This document shows, piece by piece, positions 1 through 7,766 of a stretch of 8,268 nt of DNA (position 1 is the stretch's first letter; every line of letters begins with the position of its first letter). The notes below the pieces were generated by a model. The model was not told where the DNA came from. It did not search any database and was given only the letters and a program-made list of their open reading frames with translations. A program made the position numbers and the translations under genes. Source of the DNA: Planctomycetaceae bacterium (GTDB taxonomy: Bacteria > Planctomycetota > UBA1135 > GCA-002686595); contig JABWBL010000126.1 of the NCBI GenBank assembly GCA_013360535.1, positions 1-8,268 of the forward strand, given 5' to 3'.

Positions 1-1797
<1,797 letters not shown>

Positions 1798-1885
1798 GGG
1801 AGGGCGCAGTCTAGGTCGAGCCCGGCCCGGAACGCTGCCGCGAAATCCCGCGCGGTCGGGGGCTCCACGGAAGTCGTTGGAGCAC

Positions 1886-1921
1886 AAAAAGAAGCAGCCC
1901 CGCGACGCGCGCGGGGCTGCT
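1886..1921 (-). terminator. Intrinsic terminator of the porin gene
   Basis: A perfect 12-bp GC-rich stem (arms 1893-1904 and 1910-1921) with a 5-base loop is followed, read on the minus strand, by CT and then five T (bases 1890-1886). It lies about 75 bases beyond the porin stop codon, ahead of the next minus-strand gene, and so should end the porin transcript. This is the only textbook Rho-independent terminator in the window. Confidence 0.88.
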
Positions 1922-1997
1922 CCTTGGTTTGGAACCGCGGGAGGCTCCGGGGCTCGCTACGCGACGCGCGCGCAGCGGTCTCCGGAACTCCGGGAGA

Positions 1998-3068
1998 TCA
2001 GATGCTGACCGTGAGGCCGATCTTGATCAGGTCGAACTCGTTGGCCGACGTGTCGGCGGCAACGGTCGTGTAGTTGGCCTGCCACTTGGCGGCGTGGCCC
2101 TGGAGGTACCAGTTGGCGCCGACGGTGATGGCGGTCGTGTTGTCGCTGTCGTCGAAGTCCTCGTAGCGGACCGCGAGCTCGACGGTGTCGGGCATCACGG
2201 CGAAGCTGGCGGCGACGTTGAACGGCGTCGCGTCGGAGACGGTGCCGACCGCGCCGGGGAGGGTGAGGGTCGCGCCCTTGTCGAGGTCGACGATTTCGGC
2301 GCTGACGCCGAAGACGCCCATCGTGAAGGCCGCGTCGATGCCGAGGCTGATGTCGTCGGCGACCGCACCGTCGTTGGTGAGGTACGCGAGGCCGACCGTC
2401 AGGCTGGCGTTGTCAGCGGCGCCGAGCACGCCTTCGTTGTTCGAGGCGGTGCCCATCGGGGTCGCCTCGACGCGGAAGCCGTAGGCCATTTCCTTCGCCG
2501 CGCCGTCGCTGCCGTTCTGGGCGAAGACGGCGAAGTTCAGCATGCCGAAGGCGCCGTTCAGCTGGACGCCTTGGTCACGGAAGGCGTACTCCGCACCGAG
2601 GTACGACCGGCCGATGAACAGCAGGTTGTTCTCGTTGCGCAGCGAGCTGCCGAGGAACGCGGGGCGGAACTGGCCGAGCTGGACCTTGAGCTGCTCGGTG
2701 GCCTTCCAGGAGGCGTAGGCGTCGAGGACGCTCAGGCCGCCGGCCGCGCTCAGGCTTTCCGGGGTGTTCATCGAGGACGAGGCTTCGGCCTGAACGACGA
2801 CCGAGAAGTCGCCGACCGAGCCGTTCACCCAGATCTGGGCGTCGTCGATCGAGAACCCGCCCAGGTCATCGCCGCCGACGGAGATGTCGCTCGACGAGTT
2901 GTAGCTGGCGCGGAGGAAGCCCGACACGGAGGCGCCGGTGGCGCCCTGGGTCAGGGACGTCGAGAGGCCCGCGAGGTCGCGGTCGGTGGTCGACCACGAG
3001 GTTTCCGTCGCGAGGGCAGGCGTCGTGGCCATCGTGAGAGCCAGAGCGCCGAGGACGAACTTGTTCAT
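1998..3068 (-). CDS. Outer-membrane porin, phosphate-selective porin O/P-like
   Basis: This encodes 356 residues. A Sec signal peptide, MNKFVLGALALTMATTPALA, is cut after ALA at 20. The mature part shows alternating polar/hydrophobic strands typical of an outer-membrane beta-barrel. LDAYASWKATEQLKVQLGQF (115-134), the following F-x-G-R-S at 151-155, and VELAVRYEDFDD (296-307) leading into ITVGANWYL (314-322) resemble the OprO/OprP family, so the role would be passive uptake of small anionic or other solutes. The substrate cannot be read from sequence. The last strand ends in Ile rather than the usual Phe. I chose the ATG at 3068 because it starts the signal peptide and has GGAG ten bases upstream; an in-frame GTG at 3098 would add ten residues before the signal. 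It is monocistronic, with a promoter candidate at 3236-3263 and a strong terminator, which suits high expression. Porin call is strong, subfamily moderate. Confidence 0.88.
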   Translation of the reverse strand: MNKFVLGALALTMATTPALATETSWSTTDRDLAGLSTSLTQGATGASVSGFLRASYNSSSDISVGGDDLGGFSIDDAQIWVNGSVGDFSVVVQAEASSSMNTPESLSAAGGLSVLDAYASWKATEQLKVQLGQFRPAFLGSSLRNENNLLFIGRSYLGAEYAFRDQGVQLNGAFGMLNFAVFAQNGSDGAAKEMAYGFRVEATPMGTASNNEGVLGAADNASLTVGLAYLTNDGAVADDISLGIDAAFTMGVFGVSAEIVDLDKGATLTLPGAVGTVSDATPFNVAASFAVMPDTVELAVRYEDFDDSDNTTAITVGANWYLQGHAAKWQANYTTVAADTSANEFDLIKIGLTVSI

Positions 3069-3145
3069 GTGGAATGCACTCCAAAGAGAGGTAGACACCA
3101 GAGAGAAGGGATGGGGTCTGGAGCGCGCAGAGGATGCCGCGCGCG

Positions 3146-3200
3146 CCTAGGGGATGGAAGCCCCCCTAGGACTTTTTGGGGCCCTAACGTGGGGGACGTT
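3146..3200 (-). repeat. Two inverted repeats in the porin leader
   Basis: CCTAGGGG (3146-3153) pairs perfectly with CCCCTAGG (3163-3170) across a 9-base loop. AACGT (3186-3190) pairs with ACGTT (3196-3200) across a GGGGG spacer. Both lie between the candidate promoter and the porin start, so they could form RNA hairpins in the leader or act as DNA operator sites. The T-run beside the first repeat (3173-3177) lies upstream of it in the porin transcript, so the repeat is not a terminator for that transcript. Function is unknown. Confidence 0.4.
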
Positions 3201-3235
3201 CGGCACAGTAGACCGAGATGTTTCCACAAAAGTCC

Positions 3236-3263
3236 ATAATCCCGCCTCCGGCTGTGGTCGCAA
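3236..3263 (-). promoter_or_regulatory. Candidate sigma70-like promoter for the porin
   Basis: On the minus strand, TTGCGA (3258-3263, four of six matches to TTGACA) is followed after 16 bases by GATTAT (3236-3241, four of six matches to TATAAT). Transcription would begin near 3229, giving a leader of about 160 bases before the porin ATG. In such GC-rich sequence this AT-containing patch stands out, but there is no independent support. Confidence 0.4.
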
Positions 3264-3430
3264 GCCCCTGAAGCGAAAGTGCTTAGGTGGGGGGGCCGGA
3301 CCCGGAAAAGGATGACGCTCTTGCGCTCCGGCACCCTCGGGAGGGCGTGGGAGGGCCCGTCGGGATCCTGTGAGAAACCCGTCACGGACCCCAGTTCAGG
3401 TCCGCTCGGGGCGCCGGGGCCGTCTCCGGG
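3264..3430. other. Intergenic stretch between arfB and the porin promoter
   Basis: With the porin leader at 3069-3263 this makes a 362-base gap without a credible gene. Open frames here lack family-like sequence and a ribosome binding site. The contents I can name are the porin promoter and leader repeats on one side and a weak arfB terminator candidate at 3372-3404 on the other. A 6-bp inverted repeat, GCCGGA at 3295-3300 with TCCGGC at 3327-3332, is probably chance at this base composition. Confidence 0.5.
3372..3404 (-). terminator. Weak terminator candidate after arfB
   Basis: CGGACC and GGTCCG (arms 3399-3404 and 3385-3390) form a 6-bp stem with an 8-base loop, 26 bases beyond the arfB stop. 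On the minus strand it is followed by TGACGGGTTTCTC, so the T-run is short and displaced. It may end the tRNA-Phe/DUF971/arfB transcript, but it is far weaker than the porin terminator. Confidence 0.3.
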
Positions 3431-3883
3431 TCAGTCGCCGGAGGGGCGCCGGCGCTCGGCCTTGCGCTCGCCGTGCCGGGCCTTGTCGGAGAGCCTGCGG
3501 CGCTGGGATCCACGGGTCGGACGGGTGGCGCGCCGCTGGGGGGCGAGGAACAGGGCCTCGGCGAGGATCGTGGCCAGCCGTTCCCGGGCGGCGGCGAGGT
3601 TGCGGCCTTGCTCGCGGTGCTCGACACCCTTGATCAGCAGCTCTCCGGCCTTGGTCAGGCGCGAGGCGAGCCGCGCCAGCACCCGTTCCTTCTGGGCGGG
3701 GGAGAGCGCGCTGCTCCCGGGGATGTCGAAACGCAGCAGCACGCCGCTCGACACCTTGTTGACGTTCTGGCCACCGGGCCCGCCGGCCCGCAACGCCGAG
3801 AAGGCGATCTCCGCCGCCGGAATCACTACCCCCGGGCGCACGAACAGGTCGCCGTCCCCCGTTCCATCGCCGTCGGCCGCCAT
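3431..3883 (-). CDS. arfB: ArfB (YaeJ-type) alternative ribosome-rescue peptidyl-tRNA hydrolase
   Basis: The product is 150 residues, close to the 140 of Escherichia coli ArfB. It is a release-factor catalytic domain without the codon-recognition domain: ALRAGGPGGQNVNKVSSGV (30-48) holds the catalytic GGQ at 37-39, followed by LLRFDIPGSS (49-58). The C-terminal tail is long and basic, with TRPTRGSQRRRLSDKA at 120-135, matching the tail by which ArfB senses an empty mRNA channel. This tail separates ArfB from full release factors. By family knowledge it enters ribosomes stalled without a stop codon and hydrolyses the peptidyl-tRNA. I chose the ATG at 3883; it adds a short acidic, glycine-rich N-terminus (MAADGDGTGDGD) that E. 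coli ArfB lacks. Only five bases separate it from the DUF971 stop and there is no good Shine-Dalgarno, so translation is probably coupled. Confidence 0.93.
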   Translation of the reverse strand: MAADGDGTGDGDLFVRPGVVIPAAEIAFSALRAGGPGGQNVNKVSSGVLLRFDIPGSSALSPAQKERVLARLASRLTKAGELLIKGVEHREQGRNLAAARERLATILAEALFLAPQRRATRPTRGSQRRRLSDKARHGERKAERRRPSGD

Positions 3884-3888
3884 CGGGA

Positions 3889-4191
3889 TCAGCCCCGCGG
3901 GTCGTGGTCGCGCAGGAAGCGGAAGGGGAAGATGCCCGTGTTGTGCCCGTCGGAGAACTGCAGCGCGACGGCGTAGTTCCCGACGAAGCGCAGGTCGCTC
4001 TGGGAGAGGCCCGCGGGCACCGAGGCGGGGTCGTGCATGCGCTGGCCGGTGACCTCGTTGACGCATCCGGCGCAGGGGCACAGCCCGCGCAGCTCGGCGG
4101 CGGTGTAGGTTGTCTTGTGACCGTCGGCCCACTCGATCTCGACCTTGGCCGGGTCGCTGCGGCGGATCACCAGAGGTTGGTAGGTGGTCAC
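3889..4191 (-). CDS. DUF971 / GBBH-like N-terminal domain protein
   Basis: This small protein of 100 residues consists of one GBBH-like_N (DUF971) domain. It shows AKVEIEWADGH (15-25), the ELRGLCPCAGCVNEVTG block (33-49) and FSDGHNTGIFPF (79-90). Cys38, Cys40, Cys43 and His83 correspond to the three-Cys, one-His zinc site of the same domain in gamma-butyrobetaine hydroxylase. Stand-alone bacterial copies have no settled function; links to iron-sulfur proteins have been discussed for the family. The GTG at 4191 is the only sensible start after the tRNA: the frame is open further up only because it reads through tRNA-Phe, and no ATG lies between. There is no clear Shine-Dalgarno. The gene begins 35 bases after the tRNA CCA end with no terminator between, and arfB follows five bases after its stop. 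Confidence 0.87.
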   Translation of the reverse strand: MTTYQPLVIRRSDPAKVEIEWADGHKTTYTAAELRGLCPCAGCVNEVTGQRMHDPASVPAGLSQSDLRFVGNYAVALQFSDGHNTGIFPFRFLRDHDPRG

Positions 4192-4226
4192 GGGCGTCGC
4201 TCGCGAAAAGGGCCTCGAGAGAGGTG

Positions 4227-4302
4227 TGGTGGGCAGGACCGGACTTGAACCAGCGACCCGCTGATTTTCAATCAGCTGCTCTACCGACTGAGCTACCTGC
4301 CC
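4227..4302 (-). tRNA. tRNA-Phe (GAA)
   Basis: The 76 bases fold as a complete class I tRNA. The acceptor arms GGGCAGG and CCTGCCC pair fully (4296-4302 with 4231-4237). The D arm is GCTC, an eight-base loop AGTCGGTA, then GAGC. The anticodon stem GCTGA/TCAGC encloses TTGAAAA, with anticodon GAA at 4267-4269. The variable loop is GGGTC, and the T arm has the loop TTCAAGT with two G-U pairs and otherwise Watson-Crick pairs. The discriminator is A and the CCA end is encoded. A promoter sits about 65 bases upstream, and DUF971 follows closely, so the tRNA is probably cut out of a longer transcript. Confidence 0.97.
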
Positions 4303-4365
4303 AACCACGTTCCGCAGGCGCGTCGGGGGCCGCGAGGCCCGGCCGGACGCCGGCGAAGGGCGGAG

Positions 4366-4394
4366 ATTGTGGCGTCGAACGCCGCCGCGGTCAA
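4366..4394 (-). promoter_or_regulatory. Sigma70-like promoter for tRNA-Phe (and DUF971-arfB)
   Basis: On the minus strand TTGACC (4389-4394, five of six matches) is followed after exactly 17 bases by CACAAT (4366-4371, four of six). Transcription would start near 4359, leaving a leader of about 57 bases before the mature tRNA. The -35 box lies 16 bases past the ribF stop, so this promoter separates the tRNA unit from def-ribF. It is the best promoter match in the window. Confidence 0.65.
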
Positions 4395-4410
4395 CGGGGG
4401 ATCTGGAGGG

Positions 4411-5358
4411 TCAGCGCCGGGCCGCCTCGTCGAGCTTGCGGCGCGCGACGGCGAGGTCGAGGCGGATCTGGGCCTTGAGGGCCTCGAGGTCGGGGAAGCG
4501 CTGCTCGCCCCGCAGCCGGCCGAGGAACACGAACTCGATCGCCTGCCCGTACAGGTCGCCCTGGAAGTCGAGCAGGTGGACCTCGATGCGGGGGCGTTCG
4601 GGGCGCTCGCCGTGCACGGTCGGCCGGAAGCCGATGTTGGCGACGGCGCCGAAACAGTGCTCGACCTTGCCGTCCTCATAGACGCCGGCCCAGCCGTAAT
4701 AGACGCCCGGCGGCGGGTGCAGCTCGTGCTGGAGGTCCAGGTTGGCGGTCGGGAAGCCCAGCTGGCGGCCGAGCGCGTCGCCGTGGATGACGACCCCGAG
4801 CACGCTCGGGTCGCGGCCGAGCATCTCGGCGGCGCCGGCGAGGTCCCCCAGCTCGACCGCCTCGCGGATGGCGGTGCTCGAGACCGCGCGCTGGGCGGCG
4901 AGGACCTTGTCGACGACCGTGACGTCGAAACCCAGCGACTCGAGCAGTGCAGGGGTGCCGCGGCGCTCGCGGCCGAACTTGCTGTCGAAGCCGAGCACGA
5001 AGGCGCGTGCGCCCAGCCCGCGGATGAGGATCTCGTCGACGAACTGCTCGGCCGGGACCTCGCGCAGGCGCTGGTCGAACTCCAGCACGACCGTGTGGGC
5101 GATCCCGGCGCGGCGGAACAGCTCGAGGCGGTGCTCGAGGGTCGTCAGCGTGCGGGGCGAGCGCCCGAGCAGCACTTCCTTGGGGTGCCCGGCGAAGGTG
5201 AGCACCGTCGGGACGGCCCCGAGCTCCCGCGCCCGGGCCACGTTGGCCGCGAGGATCGCCTGATGGCCGCGGTGGACCCCGTCGAACACGCCGATCGACA
5301 CGACCGAGCCCTCGGGCGGCGGGCTGGCGAGCTCGGCGATCGAACGGGTCGTCTTCAA
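4411..5358 (-). CDS. ribF: Bifunctional riboflavin kinase / FAD synthetase
   Basis: The protein has 315 residues, the normal length for bacterial RibF. It phosphorylates riboflavin to FMN and adenylylates FMN to FAD in the cytoplasm. The N-terminal nucleotidyltransferase half has GVFDGVHRGH (23-32) with the HxGH-type ATP site, FGRERRG (128-134) and VSSTAIREAV (159-168). The C-terminal kinase half has GRQLGFPTANLDL (197-209) with the PTAN motif, GVYYGWAGV (218-226), NIGFRPTV (241-248) and IEVHLLDFQGDLYG (258-271), whose Glu259 is the expected catalytic base. The start is a TTG at 5358; it gives the usual 22 or so residues before GVFDGVH, and no ATG fits. There is no obvious Shine-Dalgarno. It lies 42 bases after def and is probably cotranscribed with it. 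No FMN riboswitch could fit in that gap. Confidence 0.96.
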   Translation of the reverse strand: MKTTRSIAELASPPPEGSVVSIGVFDGVHRGHQAILAANVARARELGAVPTVLTFAGHPKEVLLGRSPRTLTTLEHRLELFRRAGIAHTVVLEFDQRLREVPAEQFVDEILIRGLGARAFVLGFDSKFGRERRGTPALLESLGFDVTVVDKVLAAQRAVSSTAIREAVELGDLAGAAEMLGRDPSVLGVVIHGDALGRQLGFPTANLDLQHELHPPPGVYYGWAGVYEDGKVEHCFGAVANIGFRPTVHGERPERPRIEVHLLDFQGDLYGQAIEFVFLGRLRGEQRFPDLEALKAQIRLDLAVARRKLDEAARR

Positions 5359-5373
5359 GACGGCGGGGAGCGT

Positions 5374-5395
5374 GGGGCGGCTGCGCCCCGAGCCG
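5374..5395 (-). promoter_or_regulatory. Competing hairpins in the def-ribF gap
   Basis: GGGGCG (5374-5379) pairs with CGCCCC (5384-5389) around a 4-base loop. The alternative pair CGGCT (5378-5382) with AGCCG (5391-5395) uses the same bases, so only one can form. They lie 16-37 bases before the ribF TTG start and could affect its translation. No T-run follows, so this is not an intrinsic terminator. GC-rich sequence gives such pairs by chance, hence the low confidence. Confidence 0.25.
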
Positions 5396-5400
5396 CTGGC

Positions 5401-5946
5401 CTATTTACTGGCGGGCTGGCCGCGGCGGTAGCGCTCGACCAGCTCGGTCAAGGCCACCTTGTGGCGCGCCTTGTCCGCCGGGGACATGCGGTCGACGAGC
5501 AGGACGCCCTCGAGGTGGTCGTACTCGTGCTGGATCACGCGGCTGGTGAAGCCGTCGTAGTCCTGCTCGAACTCGCGCCCCTCGGGCGTGAAGGCCCGGA
5601 TCCGGCAGCGCTCCGGTCGCTTGACCTCGGCGTAGATCTGCGGGAAGGACAGGCAGCCTTCCTCATAGATGCCGACCGGGCCCGAGCGGTCGAGGATCGT
5701 GACGTTGACGAGCGCCAGCTCGGAGTCGGCCTGCGCGGCGTCGCCCGTGGGGTTGAGCACGAGGATGCGCCTGTCCAGCCCGGCCTGCGGGGCGGCGAGG
5801 CCGACCCCCTGGGAGCGGTACATCAGGTCGAACATGGCGCGCACGGTGGCCCTGAGCTCGTCGTCGAAGCGCTCGACCGGCCGCGCGACCTTGCGCAGGA
5901 TCGGATCGGGGTACAGGGTGATGCGGAATTCGAGCGGTTCGGTCAT
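5401..5946 (-). CDS. def: Peptide deformylase
   Basis: This metalloenzyme of 181 residues removes the N-terminal formyl group from new proteins as they leave the ribosome. All three signature motifs are intact: GVGLAAPQ (47-54), EGCLS (96-100) and HEYDH (140-144). Cys98, His140 and His144 are the metal ligands and Glu141 the catalytic base. The N-terminus FRITLYPDPILRKVARPVE is typical of the family. I chose the ATG at 5946 since it gives the family N-terminus and has a weak GGGGA eight bases upstream; an in-frame ATG at 6003 would add a 19-residue Gly/Pro-rich stretch unlike any deformylase. It is followed by ribF on the same strand, rather than by fmt as in many bacteria, and faces the TPR-rpsT unit across a divergent intergenic region. 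Confidence 0.96.
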   Translation of the reverse strand: MTEPLEFRITLYPDPILRKVARPVERFDDELRATVRAMFDLMYRSQGVGLAAPQAGLDRRILVLNPTGDAAQADSELALVNVTILDRSGPVGIYEEGCLSFPQIYAEVKRPERCRIRAFTPEGREFEQDYDGFTSRVIQHEYDHLEGVLLVDRMSPADKARHKVALTELVERYRRGQPASK

Positions 5947-6018
5947 CGGAGGCGTCCCCGGGGGTCGGGCGCCGGGATAAGGCCCGCAGCCCTCCCAACC
6001 CATCGTCGGGGGTGGAGG

Positions 6019-6060
6019 AGAATAGCCTGCGTTGACGGTTTTCGGCAGCGCCGCTAACCT
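6019..6060. promoter_or_regulatory. Divergent promoter region for TPR-rpsT and def-ribF
   Basis: On the plus strand TTGACG (6032-6037, five of six matches) and TAACCT (6055-6060, matching the first two and last positions of TATAAT) are 17 bases apart; transcription would begin near 6067, about 50 bases before the TPR ATG. On the minus strand TATTCT (6019-6024) could be a -10 box for def, with start near 6012, but I see no good -35. The plus-strand promoter is plausible, the minus-strand one weak. No other signal stands out in 5947-6116. Confidence 0.42.
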
Positions 6061-6116
6061 CTCCCGCCCTCGTTTCCGCCCGGATTCCGGGCTGGCGGCT
6101 CGTCCGTCGGCCGGGA

Positions 6117-7478
6117 ATGGGACCAGCGGGGAAGACCCTCGTCGTGGACTACTCCAAGCATCTCCTGAAGGCGGACGAAGCGCTCAAGAAGCGCAACTGG
6201 GACTTCGCGATCGAGGTCTACCAGAGTCTGCTCGACATGGAACCCGACCTCGGCGAGGCGCGGGCCGGCCTGCGCGTCGCGTTGCGCCGTCGGCACGAAC
6301 AGAAGGGCGGTGGCATGAAGCTCTTCAAGGCCATCGCCGGCGCCGGTCCGCTCGCGGTCGCCAAGGGACTCGCCAAGGCAGGCAAGCACGCGGCGGCGGC
6401 GAAGTCGCTCGAGCAATTCCTGTCGTCCAACCCGCTCGATGAAGAGGCCAACCTCGAGCTCGGGCGCGCGTTGGAGAGCGCGGGGTACTCGAAGTCCGCG
6501 CTCGCGGTGTACGAGTTCCTGGCCGAGATCGCGCCGCGCAACCCCGAGGGGCTCAAGCGCGCCGGAGCGATGGCCTACCGCGCGGGCGAGCACGCCAAGG
6601 CGCTCGAGTACTACGAGCGTGCGCTGCAGGCCGACCCGCGCGATCAGGATGCGCTCAAGGCGCGCAAGGACCTCGCGGCGGAGCGCGCTCTCAAGGCTGG
6701 TCGCTTCGAGCAGGTCAGCCACAGCCGCGAGCAGATCCGCGACAAGGACCAGGCCGCCGACCTCGAGCGCTCGCGGCGCCGCCAGCTGACCGAGGAGGAC
6801 CTCGTGCGCGAGCGCGAGCGCCTCGAGGGCCAGTACGCGGAGAATCCGAAGGATCCCGAGCTGATGCTCGCGCTCGCCGAGGTCCACGAGAAGCTCAAGG
6901 ACTACGAGTCGGCGCTCGACTGCGCCGAGCGCGCGCAGCAGTACAAGAAGGACAGCTTCGACCTGCTCTGCAAGGTCGGCGACCTGCGCGCCAAGGTGAT
7001 CAAGAAGCGCATCGCGCGCGCGGACAAGGAAGGCAACACCGAACTCGCGGGTCGGCTCGAGAACGAGCTCGTCGCCGCCGAGGCGGAGGACTTCAAGAAC
7101 CGCGTGCAGGTGCACCCCGGCGACGCGACGCTGCGGCTGCAGCTCGCCAAGCGCCTCGCCAAGCTCGGCGAGCTCGACGCGGCGCTCGCGGAGTTCCAGA
7201 AGGCGCAAGCCGACGCGCGCGTGCAGCGCGAGGCGCGCATGGGGCTCGCCCAGTGCTTCCAGCGCAAGGGCTTCGCCGACCTCGCCAAGAAGGAATACCT
7301 GCGCGTCCTCGAGGGCGTGCGGGAGATCGACGAGCGCGCCAAGGAGGCGCTGTACGCCCTGGGCGAGATCGCCGAGGGCGAAGGCAACGCCGAACAGGCT
7401 CGTTCGAGTTACGCCCGCGTGTACGAAGTGGACATCGGCTACCGCGATGTAGCCGCCAAGATGGAACGATTTCGCTAA
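6117..7478 (+). CDS. Tetratricopeptide-repeat protein upstream of rpsT
   Basis: The product has 453 residues and is almost wholly helical, with no signal peptide or membrane span, so it should be cytoplasmic. TPR-like pairs are visible at about 12-50 (ALKKRNWDFAIEVYQSLL), 88-138, 144-175 (AYRAGEHAKALEYYERALQA), 249-280 (YESALDCAERA), 338-366 (LAKLGELDAALAEFQKA), 372-400 and 407-440 (ALYALGEIAEGEGNAEQA). Residues 183-240 are a highly charged, possibly coiled-coil stretch. TPRs bind other proteins; the partner is unknown. The ATG at 6117 is used here, but a GTG at 6144 has GGGAAG nine bases upstream and would give MDYSKHLLKADEALKK, so the true start may be there. The stop is three bases before rpsT, so the two share a transcript and probably couple translation. 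Confidence 0.88.
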   Translation: MGPAGKTLVVDYSKHLLKADEALKKRNWDFAIEVYQSLLDMEPDLGEARAGLRVALRRRHEQKGGGMKLFKAIAGAGPLAVAKGLAKAGKHAAAAKSLEQFLSSNPLDEEANLELGRALESAGYSKSALAVYEFLAEIAPRNPEGLKRAGAMAYRAGEHAKALEYYERALQADPRDQDALKARKDLAAERALKAGRFEQVSHSREQIRDKDQAADLERSRRRQLTEEDLVRERERLEGQYAENPKDPELMLALAEVHEKLKDYESALDCAERAQQYKKDSFDLLCKVGDLRAKVIKKRIARADKEGNTELAGRLENELVAAEAEDFKNRVQVHPGDATLRLQLAKRLAKLGELDAALAEFQKAQADARVQREARMGLAQCFQRKGFADLAKKEYLRVLEGVREIDERAKEALYALGEIAEGEGNAEQARSSYARVYEVDIGYRDVAAKMERFR

Positions 7479-7481
7479 GTC

Positions 7482-7739
7482 ATGACTCACTCCAAGCAAG
7501 CCGCCAAGCGCGTCCGCACCGCCAACCTCCGCCGCCTCAAGAACCGCTCGGTTCGCACCGGCATCAAGAGCAAGATCAAGAACGCCGTCGCGGCCGAGCC
7601 GGCGAAGCGCGCGGAGCTGCTCGTCGAGAGCGTCTCGACGATCGACAAGGCGGCCAAGGCCGGCGTGATCCACAAGAACACCGCCGCCCGCCGCAAGAGC
7701 CGCCTGCAGAAGGCGCTCAACAAGCTCGCCGCCAAGTGA
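7482..7739 (+). CDS. rpsT: 30S ribosomal protein S20
   Basis: Eighty-five residues, the usual size of S20, very basic, with the family pattern MTHSKQAAKRVRTANLRRLK at the start, NRSVRTGIKSKIK in the middle and GVIHKNTAARRKSRL near the end. S20 binds 16S rRNA early in 30S assembly. The ATG lies three bases after the TPR stop and has no separate Shine-Dalgarno, so ribosomes probably reach it by reinitiation. In Escherichia coli S20 represses its own translation; I see nothing here that shows or excludes this. A small hairpin and another gene follow on the same strand. Confidence 0.97.
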   Translation: MTHSKQAAKRVRTANLRRLKNRSVRTGIKSKIKNAVAAEPAKRAELLVESVSTIDKAAKAGVIHKNTAARRKSRLQKALNKLAAK

Positions 7740-7745
7740 GCCCGG

Positions 7746-7759
7746 GCCCCGCGAGGGGC
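7746..7759 (+). promoter_or_regulatory. GNRA-capped hairpin covering the ribosome binding site of the next gene
   Basis: GCCCC (7746-7750), loop GCGA and GGGGC (7755-7759) make a 5-bp all-GC hairpin with a stable GNRA tetraloop. The likely Shine-Dalgarno of the downstream gene, GAGGGG at 7753-7758, lies in its loop and 3' arm, so folding would hide it. There is no T-run, so it is not a standard terminator. It may reduce translation of the gene at 7767 relative to rpsT. Confidence 0.35.
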
Positions 7760-7766
7760 TGGAGCC

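Noticed and set aside
3146..3177. Plus-strand intrinsic terminator (CCTAGGGG stem followed by TTTTT)
   Set aside because: The stem is followed by a T-run on the plus strand, but no plus-strand gene ends upstream; a role in the porin leader is more likely.
1929..3239. Plus-strand open frame of 436 codons
   Set aside because: It is opposite the porin, runs through its signal peptide and terminator-side sequence, and has no start signal or domain.
3065..3385. Minus-strand open frame in the porin upstream region
   Set aside because: It overlaps the porin promoter and leader, ends inside the porin start, lacks a binding site and resembles no protein.
4192..4308. N-terminal extension of the DUF971 gene through the tRNA
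   Set aside because: The extra residues, including VAQSVEQLIENQRVAGSSPV, are the translation of tRNA-Phe, a familiar annotation artefact.
4330..4345. ribF terminator at the GGGCC/GGCCC hairpin
   Set aside because: The stem is real, but it lies downstream of the tRNA promoter and no T-run follows on the minus strand.
5359..5400. FMN riboswitch before ribF
   Set aside because: The gap is only 42 bases, far too short for an FMN aptamer, and none of its conserved elements are present.
4369..6057. Plus-strand open frame of 562 codons
   Set aside because: It lies opposite ribF and def, both of which have intact catalytic motifs.
6054..7673. Minus-strand open frame of 539 codons
   Set aside because: It is the antisense of the TPR gene and part of rpsT; Leu/Ala/Arg-rich with no family features.
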